Positions 1 through 9,603 of a stretch of 38,120 bases of DNA are shown piece by piece. A program made the translations under genes and the position numbers. How positions within the stretch are numbered: the stretch's first letter is position 1; every line of letters starts with the position of its first letter. The notes beneath the pieces were generated by a model that was given only the letters and a program-made list of their open reading frames with translations, searched no databases and had not been told where the DNA came from. The stretch is from an uncultured Muribaculaceae bacterium (GTDB lineage Bacteria; Bacteroidota; Bacteroidia; Bacteroidales; Muribaculaceae), in NCBI GenBank assembly GCA_910584055.1, contig CAJTZS010000040.1:1-38120 (forward strand). The letters are read 5' to 3'.

Positions 1-80
1 AACTGGAGATTTCTGCATCGTGCTTAACATCTAACTTTATTTAATCTCTAATATAAATAAAATGATTGTTCTCATGCAGT

Positions 81-1055
81 CTATTTGCTGCTTATGATAA
101 TATTATTTCCATTTCGAGAGAACTGTAGAGGCAACGTCTCGCACAATGCATTCAGAGTGGAGTCTACGCTCTGATAGTAGACTGTTGCTCCCGAGAAAGT
201 ACGCATCATATCAACGGAATTTTTAATTGTAATGTCGACTTGATACAGTTTTTCTATATCGGCAACAATTTCCGAAATAGTAGCATTATGGAAGTGTATC
301 AAACGGTCATGCCATACGGCATCAAGAGCCGTATTTGTCTGCTCTACCAACATTTGTCCGTTATTAGGATTGAATTCCACCTTCTGACCGGGAGAAAGCA
401 CTATGCCGTCATCACTTTTATTAGCCGTGACTTCAACGCTGCCTTCAAGAAGACTCACCGTATTTTCATTATGGTTTGAGCTGTTAAAGTTGAACTTTGT
501 TCCAAGCACGGTCACACTGAGCCATTTCCCTTCAACGGTAAATGGTCTGGCTTTATCTTTAGTTACCTCGAAATAAGCCTCACCGTTTATAGACACCTTA
601 CGGCTATTGTCGGCAAATGTCGCAGGATAGGATATCGATGCATACCGGTTCAGCCACACTTTGGTGCTATCGGGAAGCGTAACTGACATGCGGCCGTTTT
701 CAGCCACGACATTTACCATCTCGACATCCGGTTGCCTGAACAAGAAAACTGAACACAGGAACACGCCCGCCAATATCGCGGCAGCGGCGCTCCATTTATA
801 TATCCTCATTCGGCGTAACCTTTTCTTATGCCGGTTGTCTTCCTCTATTTTATGATTTACAAGATTCCAGACCCGTTCACGTTGAGATTCATCCGCTCTC
901 AGGTTTTCTGCAAGCATTGCCGTTTTCTCCATCCCGAATATTTGCCGGGCATTATCGTCCGACCCATCAATCCATTGCTTGACAAGCTGCAGTTCCTCTT
1001 CGGAACAATTGTTATTAATGAATCTCAATATTATGTCTTCAGAAACTTTCGTCAT
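81..1055 (-). CDS. FecR-family anti-sigma factor
   Basis: Inner-membrane anti-sigma factor that holds an ECF sigma factor inactive until a TonB-dependent receptor with an STN domain signals substrate. Counting from the ATG at 1055 (324 aa), a cytoplasmic sigma-binding part covers about residues 1-80. One membrane helix follows at about 88-106, then a periplasmic FecR domain (about 116-210, including the block NGEAYFEVTKD) and a C-terminal DUF4974/STN-like domain (about 255-322). An in-frame ATG at 1067 would add four residues, and a GTG at 1100 is less likely. The upstream ECF sigma gene ends at 1097, so the two form the usual sigma/anti-sigma pair. No SusC with an STN domain is adjacent inside the window. 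An ATG on the minus strand at 18-16 could start such a gene beyond the left edge, but only six codons are visible. Confidence 0.93.
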   Translation of the reverse strand: MTKVSEDIILRFINNNCSEEELQLVKQWIDGSDDNARQIFGMEKTAMLAENLRADESQRERVWNLVNHKIEEDNRHKKRLRRMRIYKWSAAAAILAGVFLCSVFLFRQPDVEMVNVVAENGRMSVTLPDSTKVWLNRYASISYPATFADNSRKVSINGEAYFEVTKDKARPFTVEGKWLSVTVLGTKFNFNSSNHNENTVSLLEGSVEVTANKSDDGIVLSPGQKVEFNPNNGQMLVEQTNTALDAVWHDRLIHFHNATISEIVADIEKLYQVDITIKNSVDMMRTFSGATVYYQSVDSTLNALCETLPLQFSRNGNNIIISSK

Positions 1056-1096
1056 GTGGTGTATCATTACTTCATTAAACAACCATGTCCCGGAAA

Positions 1097-1663
1097 TCAC
1101 TTACTCAGGTAACCGAGAAAAATGACAATCAACGCCAACAGATACCTCAATTTGTCACGCAGAAAGTGGAGCGCTTTATATACCTGTGCCTCCACAGTCC
1201 TCACCGAAACATTCATAGCATCGGCGATTTCCTTATTCTTGAGTCCGTTTATATAGCTTAACACGAAAACTTCGCGGCAACGGTCCGGGAGCTCGTTGAT
1301 AGCCTCGCGCATTTTCAATCCGATTTCAGCACTTTCGACATCGCGCTGGAGATCGTCTTCGGCAATAAAGTCCATGCGGCGTTCATTGATTGCTTCCAAC
1401 AGTTCGATTCTGACAGCCGCGACATTCTTATGTCTAAGGACATTCAATGCCTTGCTCGAAACCGCCCGATACAGATATGAGATTATGCCCCCGTCCAGAT
1501 CCAGTGCGTCAAGATTCTTCCACAATTCAAAGAAAACATCGGCGACAATATCCTCCGCCTCAACCTCGTTCTCCACAAAACGGAGGGCATGTAAAATCAG
1601 TCGACGATAATTATCATCGAAAAGCCGCTTATACTGAACTTCTTTATCGGAATGCAAATTCAA
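1097..1663 (-). CDS. ECF-type RNA polymerase sigma factor
   Basis: Sigma-70 family ECF factor, Bacteroidetes type. Region 2 is visible as AEDIVADVFFELWKN and region 4 as a helix-turn-helix containing NKEIADAMNVSVRTVEAQV. It ends in a hydrophobic stretch (YLLALIVIFLGYL), which several FecR-partnered sigma factors of this phylum also show. The first in-frame ATG (1762) would add 33 residues rich in Tyr, Phe and Lys, lying across AT-rich DNA with a -7-like box (1707-1714). I therefore prefer a TTG at 1663 (188 aa) or 1657, which gives a normal length. The start is uncertain. The FecR gene follows 29-41 bases downstream, so the two are probably co-transcribed. The GH92 operon is divergent and begins at 1789. 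Confidence 0.88.
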   Translation of the reverse strand: MNLHSDKEVQYKRLFDDNYRRLILHALRFVENEVEAEDIVADVFFELWKNLDALDLDGGIISYLYRAVSSKALNVLRHKNVAAVRIELLEAINERRMDFIAEDDLQRDVESAEIGLKMREAINELPDRCREVFVLSYINGLKNKEIADAMNVSVRTVEAQVYKALHFLRDKLRYLLALIVIFLGYLSK

Positions 1664-1706
1664 ATTGATCGTAATTTTTGTAAAATTAGTGTAAAATTTT
1701 TTCTTA

Positions 1707-1714
1707 CAAAAATA
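1707..1714 (-). promoter_or_regulatory. candidate -7 box for the sigma/FecR pair
   Basis: On the minus strand this reads TATTTTTG, a full match to the Bacteroidetes -7 consensus TAnnTTTG. It lies about 44 bases before the TTG proposed as the sigma start. I could not find a convincing -33 TTTG at the usual 19-21 base spacing. Confidence 0.35.
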
Positions 1715-1788
1715 AATCGGAGAATAAGTATAAAAGAGATGATGGGTGCTATAAAGATACACGCATTTTTCATTTCGCCTTAAACATC

Positions 1789-3798
1789 ATGATACGGATG
1801 AAAACAGAGTATGTATCTAAATTTTTGCTGTGGTGCGGTGCACTGTCTTGCGCGTTGTTCCATTCCTGCGGGGTGGAACGACAGCCGGATTATGCAAACA
1901 TAGTCAACCCATTTATAGGAACGGACTATACCGGCAACACCTATCCGGGCGCGCAGACACCGCACGGACTCGTGCAGCTCAGTCCCGACAACGGGCTGCC
2001 CGGCTGGGACCGCATCGCCGGATATTTTTATCCCGACAGCACCATAGCAGGCTTCAGCCATACACACCTCAGCGGCACAGGTGCCGGCGACTTATACGAC
2101 ATATCATTCATGCCGGTTGTCGAACCAATAAAGGTAGCCGAAGTTCCGTTGGGTGTCCATTCACAGTTCTCTCATGATTCCGAGAAAGCCCATGCCGGAT
2201 ATTATAAGGTGAACCTCTCGGACTATGATATAGACGTGGAACTAACCGCCACCGAACATTGCGGCATACAGCAATATACATGGCCGGCCGATGAAGGCAA
2301 AGTGATACTCAATCTTGCAAAGGCCACCAACTGGGATGCCACAAAGGAAACAGATATCGAGGTTGTTGATTCGATGACAATCAGAGGCTATCGTTTCAGC
2401 GACGGCTGGGCGCGAAATCAGGAAGTATGGTTCGAGACCCGTTTCTCAAAACCGTTTTACAATGTTGAAATAGATACAATCGGCGGACATGTAGCCACAT
2501 TTTCGTTTCATACCACGCCCGGAGACAAACTGATGGTTATCACGGCAATCTCGGGCACTGATGCCCAAGGAGCCCATACCAATCTTGCTGCCGAAGCGCT
2601 GCATGACAATTTCAACGACTATCTCGCCGATGCCGAAGCGGCGTGGAACAATGCATTAGGCAAAATCGAGATAGAAACAGACGACCGTGACGAAAGGGCG
2701 ATATTTTACACGGCCTTATATCACAGCCTTTTAGCCCCTGTCGTTTTCAGCGATATCGACGGGCGCTACCGCGGGCCTGACGGTAAGATTCATCAATGTG
2801 CGCCGGGGCACAAGCATTACAGCACATTTTCTACGTGGGATACTTTCCGCGCCGCCCATCCTCTATACACTATCATCGAACTGGATGCGGCTGCGGACAT
2901 GGCTCAGTCGCTTGTGGATTTCAGCAAGCAAAATGGAAGGCTGCCCGTATGGAACATGTGGGCATCGGAAACCGATATGATGATAGGCTATCACTCAGTG
3001 CCTATCATTGTCGATGCCATATTGAAAGGGTTGGATGTGGATGCCGAAGGTGCTTTGGAAGAATGTATAAAGACCGCCAATAACAATAATTACCGTTCCA
3101 TCGGCGAATACCGCCGCTTGGGTTATGTACCCTGTGATGTTGATTCCACATGGTCTCTGTCGAAAACCCTTGAATATGCCTATGATGACTGGTGCATCGC
3201 GCAGCTTGCCAAGCACTTGAACCGAGATTCAATATATGACGAATTTATGGGTCGGGCGCAAAATTACAGGAATGTTTTCAATCCCGCCACAGGGTTTATG
3301 CAGCCTCGGCGGAGCGACGGCAGCTTCGTGGAGCCGTTCAACCCCGAAGCATATACCGAAGATATATGCGAAAGCAATGCCTGGCAATATCTGTGGTCGG
3401 TGCAGCATGATGTTGATGGCCTCATCAGACTTTTAGGAGGCAAACATGCTCTTGAAGAACGGCTGGATCAGCTCTTTACACAGGAGTCCGACCCATCCAC
3501 GCTACCCCTTTTCAGCACCGGCATGATTGGACAATATGCCCATGGCAACGAACCCTCGCACCATGTGGCATATCTCTACAACTACACCGATCATCCCGAA
3601 AAAGGACGCAAATATTTACGCCAAATCATGGAAACGCTCTACCGCAACACTCCCGACGGGCTTTGCGGTAACGAGGATTGCGGACAGATGTCGGCCTGGT
3701 ATGTATTAAGTGCTCTCGGTTTCTATCCGCTCAATCCGGTAGGAGGAGTATATGAGCAAGGTGAACCGCTTTTCAAATATAAAATCCACAACAAATGA
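1789..3798 (+). CDS. GH92 alpha-mannosidase, lipoprotein, short C-terminus
   Basis: Glycoside hydrolase family 92: calcium-dependent, inverting exo-alpha-mannosidase. The N-terminal block NPFIGTDYTGNTYPGAQTPHG is typical. The catalytic-acid region is ESNAWQYLWSVQHDVDGL, the substrate-binding block is YAHGNEPSHH, and the catalytic-base block is GNEDCGQMSAWY. The HGNEPSHH form resembles alpha-1,2-specific members such as B. thetaiotaomicron BT3990, so alpha-1,2-mannosidase is the best guess. A lipoprotein signal ends at HSC (Cys27 from the first ATG, or Cys24 from the ATG at 1798). The protein is 669 aa, about 70-80 shorter than its neighbours: it stops soon after GFYPLNPVGG and lacks the final strands of the last domain. 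Its stop overlaps the next start by four bases. It is the first gene of the nine-gene operon. Confidence 0.93.
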   Translation: MIRMKTEYVSKFLLWCGALSCALFHSCGVERQPDYANIVNPFIGTDYTGNTYPGAQTPHGLVQLSPDNGLPGWDRIAGYFYPDSTIAGFSHTHLSGTGAGDLYDISFMPVVEPIKVAEVPLGVHSQFSHDSEKAHAGYYKVNLSDYDIDVELTATEHCGIQQYTWPADEGKVILNLAKATNWDATKETDIEVVDSMTIRGYRFSDGWARNQEVWFETRFSKPFYNVEIDTIGGHVATFSFHTTPGDKLMVITAISGTDAQGAHTNLAAEALHDNFNDYLADAEAAWNNALGKIEIETDDRDERAIFYTALYHSLLAPVVFSDIDGRYRGPDGKIHQCAPGHKHYSTFSTWDTFRAAHPLYTIIELDAAADMAQSLVDFSKQNGRLPVWNMWASETDMMIGYHSVPIIVDAILKGLDVDAEGALEECIKTANNNNYRSIGEYRRLGYVPCDVDSTWSLSKTLEYAYDDWCIAQLAKHLNRDSIYDEFMGRAQNYRNVFNPATGFMQPRRSDGSFVEPFNPEAYTEDICESNAWQYLWSVQHDVDGLIRLLGGKHALEERLDQLFTQESDPSTLPLFSTGMIGQYAHGNEPSHHVAYLYNYTDHPEKGRKYLRQIMETLYRNTPDGLCGNEDCGQMSAWYVLSALGFYPLNPVGGVYEQGEPLFKYKIHNK

Positions 3799-6053
3799 AA
3801 AGAATAATTCTACCTATTATAGCATGTTTGGCTCTGTCGGCTTGCCATACTCCGACAGGGGGAACAGACTATACCCGGTATGTCAACCCGTTTATCGGCA
3901 CCGGCGGACATGGACATACTTTCCCGGGCGCAGTGGTGCCACACGGCATGATACAGCCGAGCCCCGACACCCGTATTGACGGCTGGGATGCCTGTTCCGG
4001 ATATCATTACAGCGATTCCCTCATCAATGGCTTCACGCAAAGCCATCTCAGCGGAACTGGTTGTGCCGATTACGGAGACTTCCTGTTGATGCCCACCGTC
4101 GGCAATCAAGTAATCGACAATCAGATCGACACCTTGCAGAACCGTCCGTTCGCATCAGGATTCTCACATGAAGATGAGATTGCAGTACCCGGATATTATT
4201 CAGCTTTCCTGAAGAGATACGGAATAAAGGCCGAAATCACGTCTACCGAGCGGGCTGCGATATATCGGTTCACATATCCGAAATCCGATAATGCGGGCTT
4301 GATTCTCGATATGGACTATTCAATTCAGAACCAGACCAATCTCGATATGAAGATTGAGGTGCTGGGCGACAGTGCCATCCGGGCTTACAAGATGACAAAA
4401 TATTGGGCATTCGACCAACAGCTGTCCATGTATGCAAAATTTTCCAAACCTTTCGCCTGCAATGTAATAACCGATACCATCATTGACAGCAAAGGAGAGA
4501 AATACGAACGTTGTAAGGCATTATTGAAATTCCCGGAAATGTCAGACGGCGAACAGCTGTTTGTAAAAGTCGGCATATCGGCTGTCGATTGGAACGGGGC
4601 TGAGAAGAACCTGCTTTCCGAAATCCCGGACTGGGATTTTGAGAAAGTGAAAGACAAAGCTCATGATAAATGGAACAAATATCTTTCCACCATCGATATA
4701 ACCTCGGATGACGCTGATGACAAAACAATCTTTTACACGGCGATGTATCATGCAGCAATCAGCCCCAACCTATTCATGGATGTGGACGGGCGATATCTCG
4801 GCATGGACCGCAAGGTGCATCAAGGCGATGTAAGCAAGCCTGTATATACGGTATTCTCCCTTTGGGACACCCACCGCGCCCTCCATCCCTTACTCACAAT
4901 CATCGACCCCAAACTCAACAATGATTTCATCAACTCGCTGCTTCTCAAATATGACGAAGGCGGACTGCTGCCGATGTGGGAACTTGCAGGCAACTATACC
5001 GCCACAATGACAGGCTATCACGCCGTATCGCTTATGGCCGACGCCGTCACCAAAGGAATTGAGGATTTTGATATTACAAAAGCTTATAATTCCGGCTGTC
5101 GAAGCGCGATATGCGACACAACAGGCATCGTCACCCCCGAACTTGTGAAACTCGCCCTGATGCCGAAATCAAAGGAATACAAGAATACTCTCGGCTACAT
5201 TCCGTGGGATAAGGAGCATGAATCTGTGGCAAAAGGCCTTGAATACGCCTACAACGACTGGTGTATCTCTCTTCTTGCCAATGCTGCGGGCGATAGCGTG
5301 GGAGCCAAGGAATATCAGAATAAAGGATTGGCCTATAAGCAGTATTTCGACCCGGTGACACGCTTTATGCGGGGCAAAGACGAGAACGGCAAATGGCATG
5401 AACCTTTCAACCCCCGTTCATCCAACCATCGCGAAGATGACTACTGCGAGGGAACAGCCTGGCAATGGACATGGTTCGTCCCTCACGATGTAGACGGACT
5501 TATCAACCTGATGGGCGGCAGGAAACAATTCACAGAAAAACTCGATTCATTGTTCACTGCCGATTCTGCACTTGAAGGGGAATTAGTGTCAGCCGACATA
5601 TCAGGCTTGATAGGCCAGTATGCCCACGGCAATGAGCCGTCACATCATATCCTCCATCTATACAATTATGCCGGAGAACCTTGGAAAACACAGGAACTTG
5701 TCGACAAAGTCCTCAAGGAGCAATATCGCAACGATATCGACGGACTGTCGGGCAATGAGGATTGCGGACAGATGTCTGCATGGTATATCCTCAACTCGCT
5801 CGGCTTCTATCAGGTATGTCCCGGTAAACCGATCTATTCTATCGGTCGTCCGTGGTTCCCTCACGCCACTGTGAATTTGCCCGGCAGCGGAAAAATTGAA
5901 ATTGACGTTAAAAACTTCTCGAAAAAGAACAAATATATCAAGTCAGTAAAGCTCAATGGCAAAGAGCTGGATAAGCCATTTTTCAATCACTCAGATATAA
6001 AGGACGGGGCTGTATTTGAATATGAAATGACCGCCATGCCTAAAAAGAATTAA
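3795..6053 (+). CDS. GH92 alpha-mannosidase, lipoprotein
   Basis: Full-length (752 aa) GH92 exo-alpha-mannosidase. The lipoprotein signal ends in LSAC (Cys17). The residues after Cys (HTPTGG) lack the acidic lipoprotein export signal known in Bacteroidetes, so a periplasmic-facing location is more likely than the cell surface; this is inference. Visible family blocks are NPFIGTGGHGHTFPGAVVPHG, the catalytic-acid region YCEGTAWQWTWFVPHDVDG, YAHGNEPSHH, and the catalytic-base block GNEDCGQMSAWY. The HGNEPSHH block matches alpha-1,2-type enzymes, as in the preceding gene, so the two are probably tandem paralogues. The ATG overlaps the upstream stop (ATGA), implying translational coupling. The next GH92 begins after four bases. 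Confidence 0.95.
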   Translation: MKRIILPIIACLALSACHTPTGGTDYTRYVNPFIGTGGHGHTFPGAVVPHGMIQPSPDTRIDGWDACSGYHYSDSLINGFTQSHLSGTGCADYGDFLLMPTVGNQVIDNQIDTLQNRPFASGFSHEDEIAVPGYYSAFLKRYGIKAEITSTERAAIYRFTYPKSDNAGLILDMDYSIQNQTNLDMKIEVLGDSAIRAYKMTKYWAFDQQLSMYAKFSKPFACNVITDTIIDSKGEKYERCKALLKFPEMSDGEQLFVKVGISAVDWNGAEKNLLSEIPDWDFEKVKDKAHDKWNKYLSTIDITSDDADDKTIFYTAMYHAAISPNLFMDVDGRYLGMDRKVHQGDVSKPVYTVFSLWDTHRALHPLLTIIDPKLNNDFINSLLLKYDEGGLLPMWELAGNYTATMTGYHAVSLMADAVTKGIEDFDITKAYNSGCRSAICDTTGIVTPELVKLALMPKSKEYKNTLGYIPWDKEHESVAKGLEYAYNDWCISLLANAAGDSVGAKEYQNKGLAYKQYFDPVTRFMRGKDENGKWHEPFNPRSSNHREDDYCEGTAWQWTWFVPHDVDGLINLMGGRKQFTEKLDSLFTADSALEGELVSADISGLIGQYAHGNEPSHHILHLYNYAGEPWKTQELVDKVLKEQYRNDIDGLSGNEDCGQMSAWYILNSLGFYQVCPGKPIYSIGRPWFPHATVNLPGSGKIEIDVKNFSKKNKYIKSVKLNGKELDKPFFNHSDIKDGAVFEYEMTAMPKKN

Positions 6054-6057
6054 TCAT

Positions 6058-8283
6058 ATGAACCGACCGATCATATCATTCTGTATCTGTGCATTCTCGC
6101 TTCCGGCGACTTATGCTCAATCCGACTATACGCAATATGTCAACCCTCTGATAGGAACACAATCAAGTTTTGAGCTATCGGCGGGCAATACCTATCCGGC
6201 AACGGCACGTCCGTGGGGAATGAATTTCTGGACACCCCAGACCGGAAAGAACGGCGATGGTTGGCAATATACCTACGATGCCCATACCATCTGCGGACTG
6301 AAGCAGACTCACCAGCCCTCTCCCTGGATCAACGATTACGGCTGCTTTTCGATAATGCCTACCGGCAACAAGAAAACTTTCAAGGAAGATGACCGACGCA
6401 GCTGGTTCTCGCATAAAGGCGAGATAAGCCGTCCGCATTATTATTCGGTATATCTCGCCGACCATGATGTCAAAGCTGAGTTGACACCGACCGAAAGGGC
6501 TGCTTCATTCCGTTTCACATGCCCCGAAGGAATGAATTATTTTGTCGTAGACGCTTTTAACGGCGGTCACGGCATAAACATAGCAGGCAACCGTGTGACA
6601 GGTGTCTCAACCCACAATCACGGCGGTGTGCCCGACAATTTCGCAAACTATTTCGTGGTGGAATTTGACCGGCCTGTCGAATATGTCGAAAATATGGATT
6701 CCATCGCCATCGTAGGTTTCAAAGCCCTGCGCGGTGAAAAGGTAAATGCCGTTGCCGCATCATCCTTCATATCGCCTGAGCAGGCCCTGAGAAACCTCAG
6801 GGAAGCCAAAGGCAAGGATTTCGACGTACTGTGCGAGGAGTCGCTTCAGGCATGGAACGATGTGTTGGGACGCATAGCTGTGGAGGACGACAACCTTGAC
6901 CGGCTGCGCACCTTCTACTCGTGCCTCTACCGCTCGACTCTTTTCCCAAGAAAATTCTATGAAATCGATGCCGCCGGAAACGCCATCCATTACAGTCCTT
7001 ATAGCGGAAAGATATTGCCTGGATATATGTATACCGATACCGGCGTGTGGGATACATTCCGTTCCCTCTTCCCGCTTGTCAATCTTCTGTATCCGTCTGT
7101 AAGCCTGGAAATGCAGGAGGGTTTTCTGAACGCATATCGCGAGAGCGGATTCTTTCCCGAATGGTGCAGCCCCGGGCACCGCGAATGCATGGTGGGCAAT
7201 AATTCCGCCTCGGTCTTAGCTGATGCTTGGCTGAAAGGTATAAGGGTATCCGACCCCGAGACTCTTTGGGGAGGTATTGTCAAAGGCACGCAGGCCGTGC
7301 ACCCGGCGGTTAAATCCACAGGCCGCATCGGGCACGAATATTACAACCGCCTCGGATATGTTCCATACGACGTGAATATCAATGAGAGTGCCGCCCGCAC
7401 TCTCGAATATGCTTACGACGACTGGTGCATATATCAGCTCGGCAAAGCCCTCGGCAAATCTAAAAAAGAACTTAAACCCTTTGCCGCACGCGCCGACAAC
7501 TGGCAAAACCTTTTCGACAAAGAACATTCGCTGATGCGTGGCCGCAATGCCGACGGCTCGTTCGCCGAACCGTTTTCGCCGCTTAAATGGGGAGACGCAT
7601 TCACCGAGGGTAATTCGTGGCATTATACATGGTCAGTGTTCCATGACCCGGCCGGACTGAAACATCTGATGGGCGGCAACAACCGCTTCGTGGCGATGCT
7701 CGATTCGGTATTCTCCGTGCCGCCGGTATTCGACGACAGCTATTACGGCTTCCCTATTCACGAAATACGCGAGATGCAAGTGATGAATATGGGCAACTAT
7801 GCTCACGGCAACCAGCCCGTGCAACATATGATCTACCTTTACGACTGGACCGGTCAGCCGTGGAAAGCCCAACACTGGGTGCGGAAAGTCATGGATACGA
7901 TGTACACCCCCGCGCCCGACGGATACTGCGGCGACGAGGACAACGGCCAGACCTCGGCATGGTATGTTTTCTCGGCTCTCGGATTCTACCCAGTAGCTCC
8001 CGGCACCAACCAGTATGCAATAGGCAGCCCGCTTTTCCGGAAAGCCACGCTGACTTTCGAAAACGGAAAATTTCTCGTGATTGACGCTGCCAATAATGAT
8101 GAAACAAAGCCTTATGTTGAATCGCTTAAACTCAAGGGCTGCGATTATAATAAAAATTACCTCAATCATTCCGACTTGACTGCCGGAGGGAATATGGCTT
8201 TCCAGATGAGCGATAAACCAAATTATAAACGAGGTTCAGAATCAACATCATTCCCTTATTCATTCTCCGATGATGAACGTTAA
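6058..8283 (+). CDS. GH92 alpha-mannosidase, secreted, divergent subsite
   Basis: GH92 family, 741 aa, with a cleavable signal peptide (roughly residues 1-20, ending TYAQ) and no lipobox, so probably soluble in the periplasm. The catalytic-acid block is FTEGNSWHYTWSVFHDPAG and the base block is GDEDNGQTSAWY, so the acidic residues are retained. The block that reads HGNEPSHH in the two preceding enzymes is HGNQPVQH here, and the N-terminal motif differs as well (NPLIGTQSSFELSAGNTYPA, then RPWGMNFWTPQTG). This points to a different linkage preference, for example alpha-1,3 or alpha-1,6, which cannot be fixed from sequence alone. The 3' end overlaps the MFS gene by 14 bases. Confidence 0.93.
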   Translation: MNRPIISFCICAFSLPATYAQSDYTQYVNPLIGTQSSFELSAGNTYPATARPWGMNFWTPQTGKNGDGWQYTYDAHTICGLKQTHQPSPWINDYGCFSIMPTGNKKTFKEDDRRSWFSHKGEISRPHYYSVYLADHDVKAELTPTERAASFRFTCPEGMNYFVVDAFNGGHGINIAGNRVTGVSTHNHGGVPDNFANYFVVEFDRPVEYVENMDSIAIVGFKALRGEKVNAVAASSFISPEQALRNLREAKGKDFDVLCEESLQAWNDVLGRIAVEDDNLDRLRTFYSCLYRSTLFPRKFYEIDAAGNAIHYSPYSGKILPGYMYTDTGVWDTFRSLFPLVNLLYPSVSLEMQEGFLNAYRESGFFPEWCSPGHRECMVGNNSASVLADAWLKGIRVSDPETLWGGIVKGTQAVHPAVKSTGRIGHEYYNRLGYVPYDVNINESAARTLEYAYDDWCIYQLGKALGKSKKELKPFAARADNWQNLFDKEHSLMRGRNADGSFAEPFSPLKWGDAFTEGNSWHYTWSVFHDPAGLKHLMGGNNRFVAMLDSVFSVPPVFDDSYYGFPIHEIREMQVMNMGNYAHGNQPVQHMIYLYDWTGQPWKAQHWVRKVMDTMYTPAPDGYCGDEDNGQTSAWYVFSALGFYPVAPGTNQYAIGSPLFRKATLTFENGKFLVIDAANNDETKPYVESLKLKGCDYNKNYLNHSDLTAGGNMAFQMSDKPNYKRGSESTSFPYSFSDDER

Positions 8284-9592
8284 AGACAATCCTATAAAGT
8301 GGGTACCGTCGGTGTATTTCGCGGCCGGGCTGCCCTTTGTGGTGCTCAATATGGTCGTTGTGCTTATGTACAAAGGTCTTGATATATCGAATGCCACTAT
8401 CACTTTCTGGACATCGCTGATAATGCTGCCTTGGACACTCAAGCCCCTGTGGAGCCCGTTCATGGAACTGTTCAAGACCAAGAAATTCTATGTGGTCACC
8501 ACTGAGCTGTGTTCGGGAATCGCTTTCGGCATGACAGCATTATGCCTGACGTTAAACGATTTCTTCGCCGCATCGGTAAGTTGCCTTGCATTGGTGGCAT
8601 TCAGCGGCGCCACGCACGATATCGCGGGTGACGGTGTCTACATGAGCGAGCTTTCCGGTGAACAGCAGTCGAAATTTATCGGATGGCAGGGGGCATTCTA
8701 CAACCTTGCAAAGATTGTCGGCACCGGACTATTGGTCTGGCTCGCAGGCACTCTCGGTGAAATAGGTCTCGGAATAAAAGGGGCTTGGATGACGGTCATG
8801 GCCACGATCGGCATACTTATGATCGTCCTGTCAATCTACAATGCCTGTATGATTCCATCCGAAGATATAAAGCGAAAAACAAATATATCGGCATCAACCG
8901 TCGCCAAGGAACTTGGGGTGGTGATACGTGATTTTTTCTCGAAACGTCATATCTGGTATTATATCGCATTCATCATCCTTTACCGCTTTGCCGAAGGGTT
9001 TGTGATGAAAGTGGTGCCGATTTTCCTTAAATCGGGTATCGACGAGGGCGGCCTTGGGCTTTCCGACAAACTTATCGGCCTGTATTACGGCACGTATGGG
9101 GCTGCGGCTTTCGTTGTCGGCTCGATACTCGGCGGCTACTACATTTCCCGGTTCGGACTGCGCAGAGTTCTTTTCTCTTTGGCCCTTATCTTCAATATAC
9201 CTTTCGCTGTCTATGCCTTCTTTGCATGGTCCCAGCCCTCAGCTGAATGGCTGATATGTTCAGGCATCGTATTCGAATACTTCGGATATGGGTTCGGTTT
9301 CGTGGGACTTACCTTGTTCATGATGCAACAGGTAGCCCCCGGCAAGCATCAGATGGCGCACTATGCCTTTGCTTCCGGTATAATGAATCTCGGTGTAATG
9401 TTACCCGGCATGATGAGCGGTTGGCTCTGCGATGAACTCGGCGGCTACAAGCCTTTCTTCATCTTCGTTCTGATATCCATCATAATTCCTTTGACTATAA
9501 CGAAATTCATACCGTTCAGCTATTCCGAAGACGGGACTCCCGTAGAAGACACTGTCGGTGAAACATTAACCCAAGGCGAAGGAGCCTTGTAA
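8270..9592 (+). CDS. MFS sugar transporter (AmpG-like)
   Basis: Major facilitator superfamily inner-membrane transporter, 440 aa, with about 12 hydrophobic segments. The N-terminus (NPIKWVPSVYFAAGLPFVVL) and the segment PWTLKPLWSPFMELFKTKK resemble the AmpG-like MFS proteins found beside GH130 genes in Bacteroides. In B. thetaiotaomicron the corresponding protein next to BT1033 is proposed to import Man-beta-1,4-GlcNAc. The same substrate is inferred here from position between periplasmic mannosidases and a cytoplasmic phosphorylase. Two ATGs are available (8270 and 8273). The start lies 14 bases inside the upstream GH92. The last 20 or so residues are acidic and hydrophilic. Confidence 0.92.
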   Translation: MMNVKDNPIKWVPSVYFAAGLPFVVLNMVVVLMYKGLDISNATITFWTSLIMLPWTLKPLWSPFMELFKTKKFYVVTTELCSGIAFGMTALCLTLNDFFAASVSCLALVAFSGATHDIAGDGVYMSELSGEQQSKFIGWQGAFYNLAKIVGTGLLVWLAGTLGEIGLGIKGAWMTVMATIGILMIVLSIYNACMIPSEDIKRKTNISASTVAKELGVVIRDFFSKRHIWYYIAFIILYRFAEGFVMKVVPIFLKSGIDEGGLGLSDKLIGLYYGTYGAAAFVVGSILGGYYISRFGLRRVLFSLALIFNIPFAVYAFFAWSQPSAEWLICSGIVFEYFGYGFGFVGLTLFMMQQVAPGKHQMAHYAFASGIMNLGVMLPGMMSGWLCDELGGYKPFFIFVLISIIIPLTITKFIPFSYSEDGTPVEDTVGETLTQGEGAL

Positions 9593-9603
9593 AAACCAAT
9601 AAT

